From: Psychromonas sp. SA13A
GTDB lineage: Bacteria > Pseudomonadota > Gammaproteobacteria > Enterobacterales > Psychromonadaceae
Assembly: GCF_011378715.1 (NCBI RefSeq)
Contig: NZ_WTKU01000020.1
Location: forward strand, 17,643 to 81,642
Reading direction: 5' to 3'
DNA length: 64,000 nucleotides
Below, piece after piece: positions 35,715 through 44,787 of the stretch (the stretch's first letter is position 1; every line of letters begins with the position of its first letter). Position numbers and translations under genes: made by a program. The notes beneath the pieces were generated by a model. It did not search any database. It saw only the letters and a list, made by a program, of their open reading frames with translations, and had not been told where the DNA came from.

Positions 35715-37448
35715 TTGACATTAGCTCGTTTATATTCATTTATGCCAGGCACTAAATTGTTCGTAACCTACCAAAAGCAGTGGTTACGTGATGATCTGCG
35801 AGCTGCGTTATCTGTTGCCGCCGTTGCATTACCAGTAGCGATCGCATATGCACAATTAACGGGTGTAAACGCAATTGTCGGATTATATTCTTGTGTGCTT
35901 CCGATGTTGGTTTATGCACTCTTTGGTACCTCAAGACAGTTGGTTATTGGACCTGATGCAGCCACTTGTGCTGTGATTGCCGCAGTGGTCACGCCATTAG
36001 CTGCAGGTGACGCAGTTAAGCATTGGCAATTAGTGATGACCATGACTGCAATGACCGGTGTTTGGTGTTTATTAGCCAGTCGTTTCAAACTCGGAGTACT
36101 TGCTGATTTCCTGTCTAAACCTATTTTAATGGGATTAATTAATGGTGTCGCTATTACTATTATTGTTGGGCAACTATCTAAAGTATTAGGCGTACGTTTT
36201 GACGAAACTTATTTACTTGAGCAGGTGATGTCTGGACACAGTTATCTGTTGTCTGCACATTGGCCAACGGTATCTATCAGTCTGATTGCATTGCTGGTGT
36301 TTATTGCTATCAAACGCTTAGTGCCACAATGGCCTGCGGCTTTATTTGCGATGGCAAGTACTGGTCTATTGGTGTGGTTATTTAAACTTGGTGATTTTAA
36401 TATTGCTACTATTGGTGAAATAAAAGTGGGTTTACCTGATTTTCAAGCGCCTGTTTTTGACTTAGGTATTAGTCGTCAGTTGGTGATGCCTGCATTGAAT
36501 CTAGCGATGGTAAGCTTTGTTAGCATGATGTTAACTGCACGCAGCTTTGCTGCAAAAAATGGCTACGATATTGATGGAGATAAAGAGTTTAGAGCGCTTG
36601 GTCTTGCTAATATCGCTTCTGCATTATCACAGGGATTTGCGGTCAGTGGTGCCAGTTCTCGTACTGCTGTCAACGATGAGAATGGTGGCAAAACACAATT
36701 AGTATCGATTATTGCAGCATTAATTATTGCGCTGGTGGCCTTGTTTGCCACTACTCCATTACAGTATGTCCCTGAAGCCGCATTGGGAGTTGTATTAATC
36801 TTAGCATCTATTTCTTTAATTGATTTCAAGGCGTTATGGTTATTAAGAAAGCATGATAAATCCGCCTTTGTGCTGGCGTTAATTACCCTGTTAGCGGTCT
36901 TATTTGTTGGTGTTATTCCCGGTATTACACTGGCCGTTTTATTAGGATTATTTCAATTTTTACGTGCGGTGATGCGCCCGACGGATCAGGTACTAGGCTT
37001 AGACGATAATGGAATCATTCGTAGTATGGATTCATCAGATCGAACTAAAACTATTCCAGGGGTATTCATTTATAGATTTAACTCTCCATTGACTTATTTT
37101 AATGCCATGTACTTTAAGCGTAGAGTACTAGAGCAGTTACTCACAGAGCCACAAACAGAATGTTTGATTATTGATGGAGTGCCTTGTTTCACGCATTTTG
37201 ATGTGAGTGTGATGGCAATGTTAGATGATTTACATCGAGATTTAAAAAAACAGGGAGTCCGTTTAGTTATCGCTGGCCGAAAAAGGCAAATGATGAAATG
37301 GTGCAATGTGGTGGGAATCCCGATTGCTGCTGGTGGCATCTTAATTAGACCCGATCTGTATTTGGCATTGAAAATGAATCAGGTTTATTTGCAAGCCTTA
37401 GCGGATGGTGAAGTACCGTTATTGGATGATCAAGAGGTCGACTTTTAG
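35715..37448 (+). CDS. SulP-family anion transporter with STAS domain
   Basis: The 577-residue protein has a SulP/SLC26 membrane core (about 25-420). The family signature is VAYAQLTGVNAIVGLYSCVLP-like (here IAYAQLTGVNAIVGLYSCV), and GASSRTAVNDENGGKTQLV is the conserved motif of helix 10. A C-terminal cytoplasmic STAS domain follows (about 440-560; CLIIDGVPCFTHFDVSVM). Substrates of bacterial members include sulfate, bicarbonate and C4-dicarboxylates. The start is TTG 35715, with GGAGG seven bases upstream. No carbonic anhydrase gene is adjacent. Confidence 0.9.
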   Translation: MTLARLYSFMPGTKLFVTYQKQWLRDDLRAALSVAAVALPVAIAYAQLTGVNAIVGLYSCVLPMLVYALFGTSRQLVIGPDAATCAVIAAVVTPLAAGDAVKHWQLVMTMTAMTGVWCLLASRFKLGVLADFLSKPILMGLINGVAITIIVGQLSKVLGVRFDETYLLEQVMSGHSYLLSAHWPTVSISLIALLVFIAIKRLVPQWPAALFAMASTGLLVWLFKLGDFNIATIGEIKVGLPDFQAPVFDLGISRQLVMPALNLAMVSFVSMMLTARSFAAKNGYDIDGDKEFRALGLANIASALSQGFAVSGASSRTAVNDENGGKTQLVSIIAALIIALVALFATTPLQYVPEAALGVVLILASISLIDFKALWLLRKHDKSAFVLALITLLAVLFVGVIPGITLAVLLGLFQFLRAVMRPTDQVLGLDDNGIIRSMDSSDRTKTIPGVFIYRFNSPLTYFNAMYFKRRVLEQLLTEPQTECLIIDGVPCFTHFDVSVMAMLDDLHRDLKKQGVRLVIAGRKRQMMKWCNVVGIPIAAGGILIRPDLYLALKMNQVYLQALADGEVPLLDDQEVDF

Positions 37449-37639
37449 GTAGTAGTCTGTGAGGCTATTGTTGATACAAAGTGAATGATGGTTTAAACAA
37501 AATTGCACTCAGTATCAATGCTGTGTGATGGTTAGTTGTTTGGCGAAGCCAAATGATCTGCTAAGTAATAGATTTGGTCTCGTCTTAACTGTTAGAATGC
37601 TCGTTTGTATTGTCTTTTTTATTTTTCTCGGAAACTACT

Positions 37640-38842
37640 ATGTCAGCTGCTGTACTTAATTCGCTTGAAGATTTTTATCGATTACTGTCAACTCAACTTG
37701 AGAGTAATGGAGTGGTGAAGCTACTCTTGAGCAAATATCGAGGTCAAGATAAAAGCTTAAATAGGCTGAATATTCGACCACTTACTTTGCAAAATGAAGC
37801 GGTATTAAGTTTTGTTTATGAACATCAAACTAACCATATTACCAAAAACCATAACCATCAAAATGCGCTACTTGAGATCACTACACTTTTGGGTGATGAC
37901 TTCAAAAGTGCCTATTTAACGCTGCAAGATTCAGAAATCCAATTAGAGTTTAGTAAAAAAGGTAAGTTAAAAATATCGCAACATAAAGCTAAGCAAATGC
38001 AAACTATGCCAGCTGCTCATAATCGCGAAAAACATCGTTATGTAGACATTCAGCGTCCTTTTTTAACAGCGTTAAAAGTCACTGATAAAAACCAAAAATT
38101 GATCCCTGCTATGTCTAATAAGTGGAAGCAAATCAATAAGTTTATTGAGATTTTTAGCCAAGCATTAGAGGTTTCTCCAAGGGATACAAGCACACCACTT
38201 AACGTTGTCGATTTTGGATCTGGCAAAGGTTACTTAACCTTTGCTATTCATGACTATTTGCGCCATACATTACAAAATGACGCACAGGTTACTGGAGTAG
38301 AGTTACGTCAAGCTTTAGCTGATTTATGTAATCAAACAGCGGCAACGTTAGATCATCACGGTTTGGACTTTGTGTGTGGAGATGTAAAAACCCATGCACC
38401 TAAACAAACCGATGTCATGATTGCATTGCATGCCTGTGATGTTGCTACTGATTATGCTATTCATTATGGGATCCGTGCGAACGCCAGCATTATTATGTGT
38501 TCGCCATGTTGCCATAAGCAGATTCGCCCACAAATGCAGAGCCCTGAATTATTTCAACCTATGTTGCAATATGGTGTGCATTTAGGCCAGCAAGCTGAAA
38601 TGGTGACAGATTCGTTACGGGCACTATTATTAGAGGCTAATGGTTATACTACTAAGGTCTTTGAGTTTATTAGTTTAGAGCATACCAACAAAAATAAGAT
38701 GATTTTAGCGATCAAAAAGCCATCAACCAATGCCAAAGAACAAGCTAAAATTTTAACTCAGATTGCTAATATAAAAACCTATTATGGGATCAAAGATCAT
38801 TGTTTAGAAAGTTTGCTTAATGAAAGCCTAATTCAAGGTTAA
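37640..38842 (+). CDS. SAM-dependent methyltransferase, METTL25/RRNAD1-like
   Basis: The 400-residue protein has a helical N-terminal region (about 1-165) and a Rossmann methyltransferase domain. Motif I is VVDFGSGKGYLTFAIHDYL near residue 195, VTGVELRQAL is motif II, and MIALHACDVATDYAI is motif IV. The late SPCCHKQIRP motif is typical of the METTL25/Methyltransf_32 group. The target molecule is unknown. ATG 37640 is chosen; the frame opens at 37610 but has no ribosome site there. It is transcribed alone, after a short hairpin at 37539-37553. Confidence 0.8.
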   Translation: MSAAVLNSLEDFYRLLSTQLESNGVVKLLLSKYRGQDKSLNRLNIRPLTLQNEAVLSFVYEHQTNHITKNHNHQNALLEITTLLGDDFKSAYLTLQDSEIQLEFSKKGKLKISQHKAKQMQTMPAAHNREKHRYVDIQRPFLTALKVTDKNQKLIPAMSNKWKQINKFIEIFSQALEVSPRDTSTPLNVVDFGSGKGYLTFAIHDYLRHTLQNDAQVTGVELRQALADLCNQTAATLDHHGLDFVCGDVKTHAPKQTDVMIALHACDVATDYAIHYGIRANASIIMCSPCCHKQIRPQMQSPELFQPMLQYGVHLGQQAEMVTDSLRALLLEANGYTTKVFEFISLEHTNKNKMILAIKKPSTNAKEQAKILTQIANIKTYYGIKDHCLESLLNESLIQG

Positions 38843-39244
38843 ATAGCGTTAAGCGACATGACCTCTTACTTCCATGATCACACACCTTCAATATTTCATT
38901 TCATAAGAGCTATATAATAACTTCCTGTATTTTATGGCTCTTAATGCTAATTTTTCTTCTTTTAAAGGTAACTTATGCGATGCCCCTCGCGAATTCGATG
39001 GGGCTTATTGTATTTGCCTTGCTCAAAAATAAAGCATCTTTATACTGAAGATCGTATGTAATATAAGCAAGTGACCATGAAATACTTAATATTTACAACA
39101 TCATGCTCACCTTTTTACCATTTTTAAAGTCACTGTGAATTGTTAATCTTTATGCCCTGAGGGTATTTATTGACTCCTTCAGGAAAGCATTTTTATTATT
39201 TTTATGGCTGTTTTAAAGCATAGAAATAATGCTGGAGGTGGTTA
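38843..39244. other. intergenic control region before fadI
   Basis: These 402 bases contain no gene I can support. A hairpin GCCCC-TCG / CGA-T-GGGGC at 38982-39004 may end the methyltransferase transcript. An imperfect palindrome ATGCCCT-G-AGGGTAT at 39152-39166 lies 79 bases before fadI and could be an operator. It does not resemble the FadR consensus. Confidence 0.5.
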
Positions 39245-40534
39245 ATGAAAGAAAGACTCGCGATTATTGAAGGTTGGCGTAGCCCATTCTGCAAAGCCGG
39301 CACTGAATTCAAAGGCATGCAGGCAGATCAATTAGGGGCGGTTGTTGTCCGCGAGGTGATGGCCAATTCTGTATTAGATTATGCCGATATAGATGAAGTG
39401 ATCATGGGCAACGTTGCTCAACCAGGTCATGCGGCGAATATTGCCCGAGTCATCGCATTACAGGGTGGGTTTCCTGTTTCTACTAGTGCTTATACCGTCA
39501 ATCGCAATTGTGCCTCAGGCATGGAATCTATGACTACCGCTGCCAATAAAATATTGGCTGGAGAAATTGACAGCGCATTGGTTGGTGGCAGTGAATCTAT
39601 GTCTAGCGTTCCACTTCTTTATAGCCCTGAAATGACCAAGTTCATGATGCAGATGATGTTTGCTAAAACACCGCTTGCAAAACTCAAACTCTTATCTCAA
39701 TTTCGTTTATCTTTTTTGAAGCCTGTGATTGGTATTGAACAAGGTCTAACCGATCCTGTTTGTGGCTTAAATATGGGGCAAACGGCAGAGGTGCTTGCTA
39801 AAGAGTTCGCGATTACGCGTGAACAACAAGATCAATTTGCTTTAAATAGCCATCAACAAGCGATAAAAGCGCAACAAGCGGGCAAATTCGCTGATGAAAT
39901 TATCAGCGTTGCAATTGCGCCTAAGTATCAACATATACAACATTTAGATAATGGCCCTCGTGATAATCAAACCCTTGCTGCTTTGGCTAAGTTACGCCCT
40001 TATTTCGACCGCCTAGCTGGTAGTGTTACGGTTGGGAATGCCTGCCCTATTACCGATGGTGCAGTTGCTTTTACTGTGATGGCTGAATCGAAGGCAAAAG
40101 CAATGGGATTAACACCGTTAGGTTATTTAGCTGATTATAGCTATGCCGGATTAGCTGGAAATAGAATGGGCTTAGGCCCTGCCTATGCAACAGCTAAATT
40201 ATTAGATAAATCAGGTTTGGCACTGTCTGATTTTGATTTGGTTGAATTAAATGAAGCATTTGCGGCTCAAGTGATTGCCAATCAATGTGCCTTTGAGAGT
40301 AAAGAATTTGCTCAGCAATACTTACAAAGAGCGCATGCATTGGGTGAGTTAGACCCGAACAAGTTAAACGTTAATGGCGGCGCTATTGCCTTAGGGCACC
40401 CAGTAGGCGCGACGGGAGGGCGTTTGATTTTAACACTACTACATGAACTTAGACGCCAAGGATTACAGCGTGGTTTAGCAACCTTATGTATTGGCGGCGG
40501 GCAAGGTGCTGCATTAGCGCTGGAGGTGGAGTAA
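39245..40534 (+). CDS. fadI: acetyl-CoA acyltransferase FadI (3-ketoacyl-CoA thiolase)
   Basis: FadI performs the last step of beta-oxidation, cleaving 3-ketoacyl-CoA with CoA. The 429-residue thiolase has the nucleophile Cys89 in VNRNCASGMESM, the histidine motif GGAIALGHPVGATGG and the C-terminal cysteine in CIGGGQGAALA. The length and N-terminus (RLAIIEGWRSPFCKAGTEF) fit FadI rather than FadA. GGAGGTGGTTA precedes the ATG. The stop overlaps the fadJ start by one base, as usual for this operon. Confidence 0.93.
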   Translation: MKERLAIIEGWRSPFCKAGTEFKGMQADQLGAVVVREVMANSVLDYADIDEVIMGNVAQPGHAANIARVIALQGGFPVSTSAYTVNRNCASGMESMTTAANKILAGEIDSALVGGSESMSSVPLLYSPEMTKFMMQMMFAKTPLAKLKLLSQFRLSFLKPVIGIEQGLTDPVCGLNMGQTAEVLAKEFAITREQQDQFALNSHQQAIKAQQAGKFADEIISVAIAPKYQHIQHLDNGPRDNQTLAALAKLRPYFDRLAGSVTVGNACPITDGAVAFTVMAESKAKAMGLTPLGYLADYSYAGLAGNRMGLGPAYATAKLLDKSGLALSDFDLVELNEAFAAQVIANQCAFESKEFAQQYLQRAHALGELDPNKLNVNGGAIALGHPVGATGGRLILTLLHELRRQGLQRGLATLCIGGGQGAALALEVE

Positions 40535-42666
40535 TGAAACACATTCACGTACAAAAAAATGATTGGTTAATTCGCGTTACTTTTGATTTACAAGATCAAA
40601 AGATTAATAAGCTCTCATCTGATGTGATGCAAGAGCTAGATTCTTTGCTAGAAGACATTAAATCCTCACCACAGCAAATTGTTAGCTTTGAAAGTGCTAA
40701 AAAGAATATTTTTATCGCAGGAGCGGATATTCAAGAGCTACAAAAAATTGATAGCCCTGAAATGGCTAAGGAAAAAGCACATTTAGGACAAGAAATTTTT
40801 AATCGGCTCGATGCCTTACCACAAACAACGATTGCAATTATCGATGGTGCCTGTGCTGGTGGTGGTTGTGAGTTAGCTTTAGCCTGTGATTTTCGTTTAG
40901 CCTCAGATAACCCGAAAACTAAAATAGGCTTACCTGAAGTTAAATTAGGCATTATTCCAGGTTGGGGAGGCACGCAACGTTTACCTCGTTTGATAGGGTT
41001 ACCCGAAGCTCTGGCAATTATACTACCGGGTAAGTTAGTTAGTGCAGAAAAGGCGTATCGTATAAAACTTGTTGATCAAGTGTTTTCATCTGCGCAATTT
41101 AATGTGCAAGTTGAACAGTTCTTAGAAAACCTCAAACAGAAATCCTTTCAAGCAAGCCTATTAAAAAGAAGGCAACCTAAAAGTGCCTTACAAAAAGTAA
41201 CTACCTTTGCGATGCAGACGCATCCTGCTCGCTTATTGATCCTGAAGAAAGCGCAACAGAATGTAATGAAAACAAGCAAAGGATTTTATCCTGCACCACT
41301 CGCAGTACTTGATGTGTACCGTAACAATTGTAGTTTTGAAGAAGGTTTAAAACGAGAATTAGCCGCTTTTTCAGATTTAGCATCAACAGTTATCTGTAAA
41401 CATCTTATCGGTTTATTTTTTCTCAATGAACAAGTTAAAAAAGAGCAATCTGAGAGTTATCCTCAAGATGTAGAATTACCTACTTCAGGTGCGGTGATCG
41501 GTGCTGGCGTGATGGGAGGGGGCATCGCTTGGTTAATGAGTTATAAAGGGTTATCGGTTCGCGTTAAAGATATTAACTGGGCATCTATTGAACTGGGTTA
41601 TCAGCAAGCTGCCAGCTATTTTAGTCAGTTACAAAAGCAGCGCCGCATTAAGCAAGGTGCGATTGACTATGCAATGAATCGGATTGGTGGATCGTTACAG
41701 TTTACCGGCTTTAATCGGGCACAAGTTGCCATTGAAGCTGTTGTTGAAGTGATGTCGGTTAAAAAACAGGTCTTACAAGAGGCTGAGGCTGAGCTACCTG
41801 AAGATAGTTTGCTTTGTTCTAATACTTCGGCGCTATCGATCACTGAGATGGCTTCGGTGTTAACTCGCCCTGAGCAGTTTTGTGGTATGCACTTTTTTAA
41901 CCCAGTTAATCGAATGCCGTTAGTAGAAATTGTGAAAGGCCAGCAAACCAGTGAGCAAACCATTGCCAAAGCGATTGCTATTAGTAAGGCGTGGGGGAAA
42001 GTACCGATAGTGGTTGGCGATTGTCCGGGGTTTCTGGTTAATCGTATTTTATTACCTTACTTAAATGAAGCCGCTTATTTATTACAAGAAGGTGCAGATA
42101 TTGAAAAGGTGGATTTGGCGATTAATAGTTTTGGTATGCCGATGGGCCCCTTCCAATTAGCCGATGAAGTGGGCATTGACGTTGGTTATAAAGTCGCTGC
42201 AATTTTACAAGCCGGTTTTGGTGAGCGGATGACGGTTGCCCCTGTACTGGAACATATACACGATAAGTTGAAATTATCGGGTAAAAAGGGGGGGCGAGGT
42301 TTTTATCATTATAAAAATAAACAGGTAGAGGTTAATGAATTATTGTATCAAGCAGGTTGTGTTGCTGACAGTAAAGACTTTAGCGATCAAGATATAATTG
42401 ACCGTTTGATGCTGGTGATGGTCAATGAAGCCGCTCGATGCCTTGATGAGGATATCGTTACTAATGCGGGGCAATTAGATCTGGCCATGATAATGGGAAC
42501 TGGCTTTCCAGCATGGCGAGGCGGTTTATGTCGTTGGGCAGATAGCATTGGTTGTGACGAAGTGGTGAAACGCTTACAGAAATTACACCAACAAGTAGGG
42601 AACCGTTACGAAGTTGCTCCTTATCTGTTGAAATGTGTCGAACAGGGGCATGGTTTCTATCATTAA
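40534..42666 (+). CDS. fadJ: fatty oxidation complex alpha subunit FadJ
   Basis: FadJ combines enoyl-CoA hydratase and 3-hydroxyacyl-CoA dehydrogenase activities and forms a complex with FadI. The 710-residue protein has the crotonase domain first (FIAGADIQELQKID, and GACAGGGCELALACDFRLA with the catalytic region). The NAD-binding domain begins GAVIGAGVMGGGIAWLMSYKG near residue 315. HFFNPVNRMPLVEIVKG and the C-terminal helical domain follow. The start is fixed by TAATG overlap with fadI and GGAGGTGGAG upstream. It probably serves anaerobic or medium-chain fatty-acid use, as known for E. coli FadIJ. Confidence 0.94.
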   Translation: MKHIHVQKNDWLIRVTFDLQDQKINKLSSDVMQELDSLLEDIKSSPQQIVSFESAKKNIFIAGADIQELQKIDSPEMAKEKAHLGQEIFNRLDALPQTTIAIIDGACAGGGCELALACDFRLASDNPKTKIGLPEVKLGIIPGWGGTQRLPRLIGLPEALAIILPGKLVSAEKAYRIKLVDQVFSSAQFNVQVEQFLENLKQKSFQASLLKRRQPKSALQKVTTFAMQTHPARLLILKKAQQNVMKTSKGFYPAPLAVLDVYRNNCSFEEGLKRELAAFSDLASTVICKHLIGLFFLNEQVKKEQSESYPQDVELPTSGAVIGAGVMGGGIAWLMSYKGLSVRVKDINWASIELGYQQAASYFSQLQKQRRIKQGAIDYAMNRIGGSLQFTGFNRAQVAIEAVVEVMSVKKQVLQEAEAELPEDSLLCSNTSALSITEMASVLTRPEQFCGMHFFNPVNRMPLVEIVKGQQTSEQTIAKAIAISKAWGKVPIVVGDCPGFLVNRILLPYLNEAAYLLQEGADIEKVDLAINSFGMPMGPFQLADEVGIDVGYKVAAILQAGFGERMTVAPVLEHIHDKLKLSGKKGGRGFYHYKNKQVEVNELLYQAGCVADSKDFSDQDIIDRLMLVMVNEAARCLDEDIVTNAGQLDLAMIMGTGFPAWRGGLCRWADSIGCDEVVKRLQKLHQQVGNRYEVAPYLLKCVEQGHGFYH

Positions 42667-42892
42667 GTTTATTTAATGTTGGAATATATTATAAGTTTAA
42701 GTAGAGAAACGATTGCACTTATTACTTGAATTGATGAGTAAATGATATTGGCTGTTATCCTTTGATTATCAATAGTTTAGTGTCTATTTCTGGAGTGAGT
42801 TAGTTGGATGAAGAGCTAACAATTCATTGTAAGCGATAAAATTGTTCCACTATTTGATTGGCTGGATATAAGTAGTTAGTTAAGGAGCTATT

Positions 42893-44782
42893 ATGAGTTT
42901 TCCTGAAGATAAAAAAGTAGTGATCGATACCTCCAAGATGAGCGATGAAAAAGCCTCATCGTTAAACCTTACCGAAGCGGCACGTGATTCTGTGTGGCAG
43001 CATCCTAGTTTTGCGAAATCCTTATTTATGGGGGAGTTTAAGTCTGATGCTATTTTCCCTTTCCCAACTCAAACTGCAGAAGATAAATCAGTTGGTGATC
43101 AATTAGTGGAAAAAGTAGGCATAGTGTTAGCCGATACTTTAGATGCAGATTTGGTTGATGAAACGCGTACGATCCCCACTGAAGCGATGCAAGCTCTCGC
43201 TGCAATAGGGGTGTTTTCTATGAAAATCCCTAAACAGTACGGTGGTTTAGGTTTATCTCAAGTTAACTATAATCGTGTACTTATGGCTATCGCCAGTCAT
43301 TGTGGCTCTACCGCTGTGCTCGTTTCAGCCCACCAAAGTATCGGTGTGCCACAACCGATTAAACTATTTGGAACAGAAGAACAAAAACAACGCTTTTTAC
43401 CGCTCTTTAAAGACGGTGCTATTTCTGCATTTGCATTAACTGAGCCTAGTGTAGGCTCTGACCCTGCACAAATGGAAACAACTGCTACCTTAAATGCTGC
43501 TGGAACACATTATCTTATTAACGGTGAAAAACTGTGGTGTACCAATGGATTGATTGCAGATTATTTGGTTGTGATGGCCTGCACTGCACCTAAAATAGTT
43601 GATGGAAAAGAGGTTAAACAAATCTCTGCTTTTATCGTAAAAGGAAAAAGTTCAGGGATCACTATAAAACATCGTTGTGATTTCATGGGTATCCGCGGTA
43701 TTCAAAATGGTTTAATTGAATTTAAAAACGTCGAAGTAGCTGTGGAAGATAGAATTTTACAAGAGGGGCAAGGGCTAAAAATAGCATTAGCAACCCTAAA
43801 CACAGGACGTTTAACGATTCCCGCCGCGAGTACTGGTATGGCCAAGCAGTGTTTAAATATGACTCGTCGTTGGGGAGGGAAACGCGTGCAATGGGGCTCG
43901 CCTATTGCAAAGCATGAGAAGGGTTCAAATCGTATTGCCTATATCGCTGCGACTACTTTTGCGATGGAAGGCGTTACTTGGATAACCAGTTTTATGGCTG
44001 ACAAGGGCGATGTGGATATTCGAATGGAAGCTGCAATGGCGAAGCTATTTTGCAGTGAAATGGCATGGAGTGTGATGGACGAAACGGTACAAATGTTTGG
44101 TGGTCGAGGTTATGAAAAAGCCAGTTCATTAAAGGCCCGTGGAGAATTACCTTTCCCAGTAGAGCGCATGTTACGTGATTGTCGTATTAATCGTATTATT
44201 GAAGGCACCACTGATGTTATGGAGTTGTTTTTAAGTCGCGAAGCGTTAGATACGCACTTATCTTTGGCTTCTGACCTGATTAAACCTGGCGCTGATTTCA
44301 CTACTAAGCGTGATGCTGCTTTTAAGTTGTTTAAAGAATACGCCTCTTGGTATCCATCACAAATTATTAATAAGGAGTTTATTACACAATTTACTCTCAG
44401 CGGCACTTTAGCTGAACATGTTAATTATTGCCAACGTACTTCACACCGTTTAGCGCGGGTTTTGTTTGAACAGATGTTGTTGCATCGTGAAAAGCTTGAA
44501 TTGCGCCAAGAAACACTAGGACACTTAATGACCATTGGTTGTGAATTATTTGCAATGGCTGTGACTTGCTCCTATGCAAAAAACCAAGTTGCACTCGGCC
44601 ATGAAAATGCGACAGCATTAGCAGATCACCATTGTGTACTAGCAACGGAAAGAGTAGAAGCGCATTTTAAAGCACTATCTACTCCACAGCGTAGTACCGC
44701 TAAAGCGATTGCTGAAGATATTTTGAGTGAACAGTATCAATGGTTGGAAGCAGGTATTTACCCTATTGCTGAGGGGGAATAA
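42893..44782 (+). CDS. acyl-CoA dehydrogenase family protein (very-long-chain/ACAD9-like)
   Basis: The 629-residue flavoprotein would introduce the first double bond in beta-oxidation. The core (about 75-450) has MKIPKQYGGLGLSQVNYNRV, AFALTEPSVGSDPAQMETTA for FAD/substrate binding, and the late FGGRGYEKAS and RINRIIEGTTDVMELFLSR. A C-terminal extension of about 170 residues makes it closer to VLCAD/ACAD9-type enzymes than to E. coli FadE. The start ATG follows AAGGAG. It lies 226 bases after fadJ and 5 bases before the acyltransferase-hydrolase gene. Confidence 0.9.
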   Translation: MSFPEDKKVVIDTSKMSDEKASSLNLTEAARDSVWQHPSFAKSLFMGEFKSDAIFPFPTQTAEDKSVGDQLVEKVGIVLADTLDADLVDETRTIPTEAMQALAAIGVFSMKIPKQYGGLGLSQVNYNRVLMAIASHCGSTAVLVSAHQSIGVPQPIKLFGTEEQKQRFLPLFKDGAISAFALTEPSVGSDPAQMETTATLNAAGTHYLINGEKLWCTNGLIADYLVVMACTAPKIVDGKEVKQISAFIVKGKSSGITIKHRCDFMGIRGIQNGLIEFKNVEVAVEDRILQEGQGLKIALATLNTGRLTIPAASTGMAKQCLNMTRRWGGKRVQWGSPIAKHEKGSNRIAYIAATTFAMEGVTWITSFMADKGDVDIRMEAAMAKLFCSEMAWSVMDETVQMFGGRGYEKASSLKARGELPFPVERMLRDCRINRIIEGTTDVMELFLSREALDTHLSLASDLIKPGADFTTKRDAAFKLFKEYASWYPSQIINKEFITQFTLSGTLAEHVNYCQRTSHRLARVLFEQMLLHREKLELRQETLGHLMTIGCELFAMAVTCSYAKNQVALGHENATALADHHCVLATERVEAHFKALSTPQRSTAKAIAEDILSEQYQWLEAGIYPIAEGE

Positions 44783-44787
44783 TTGCT

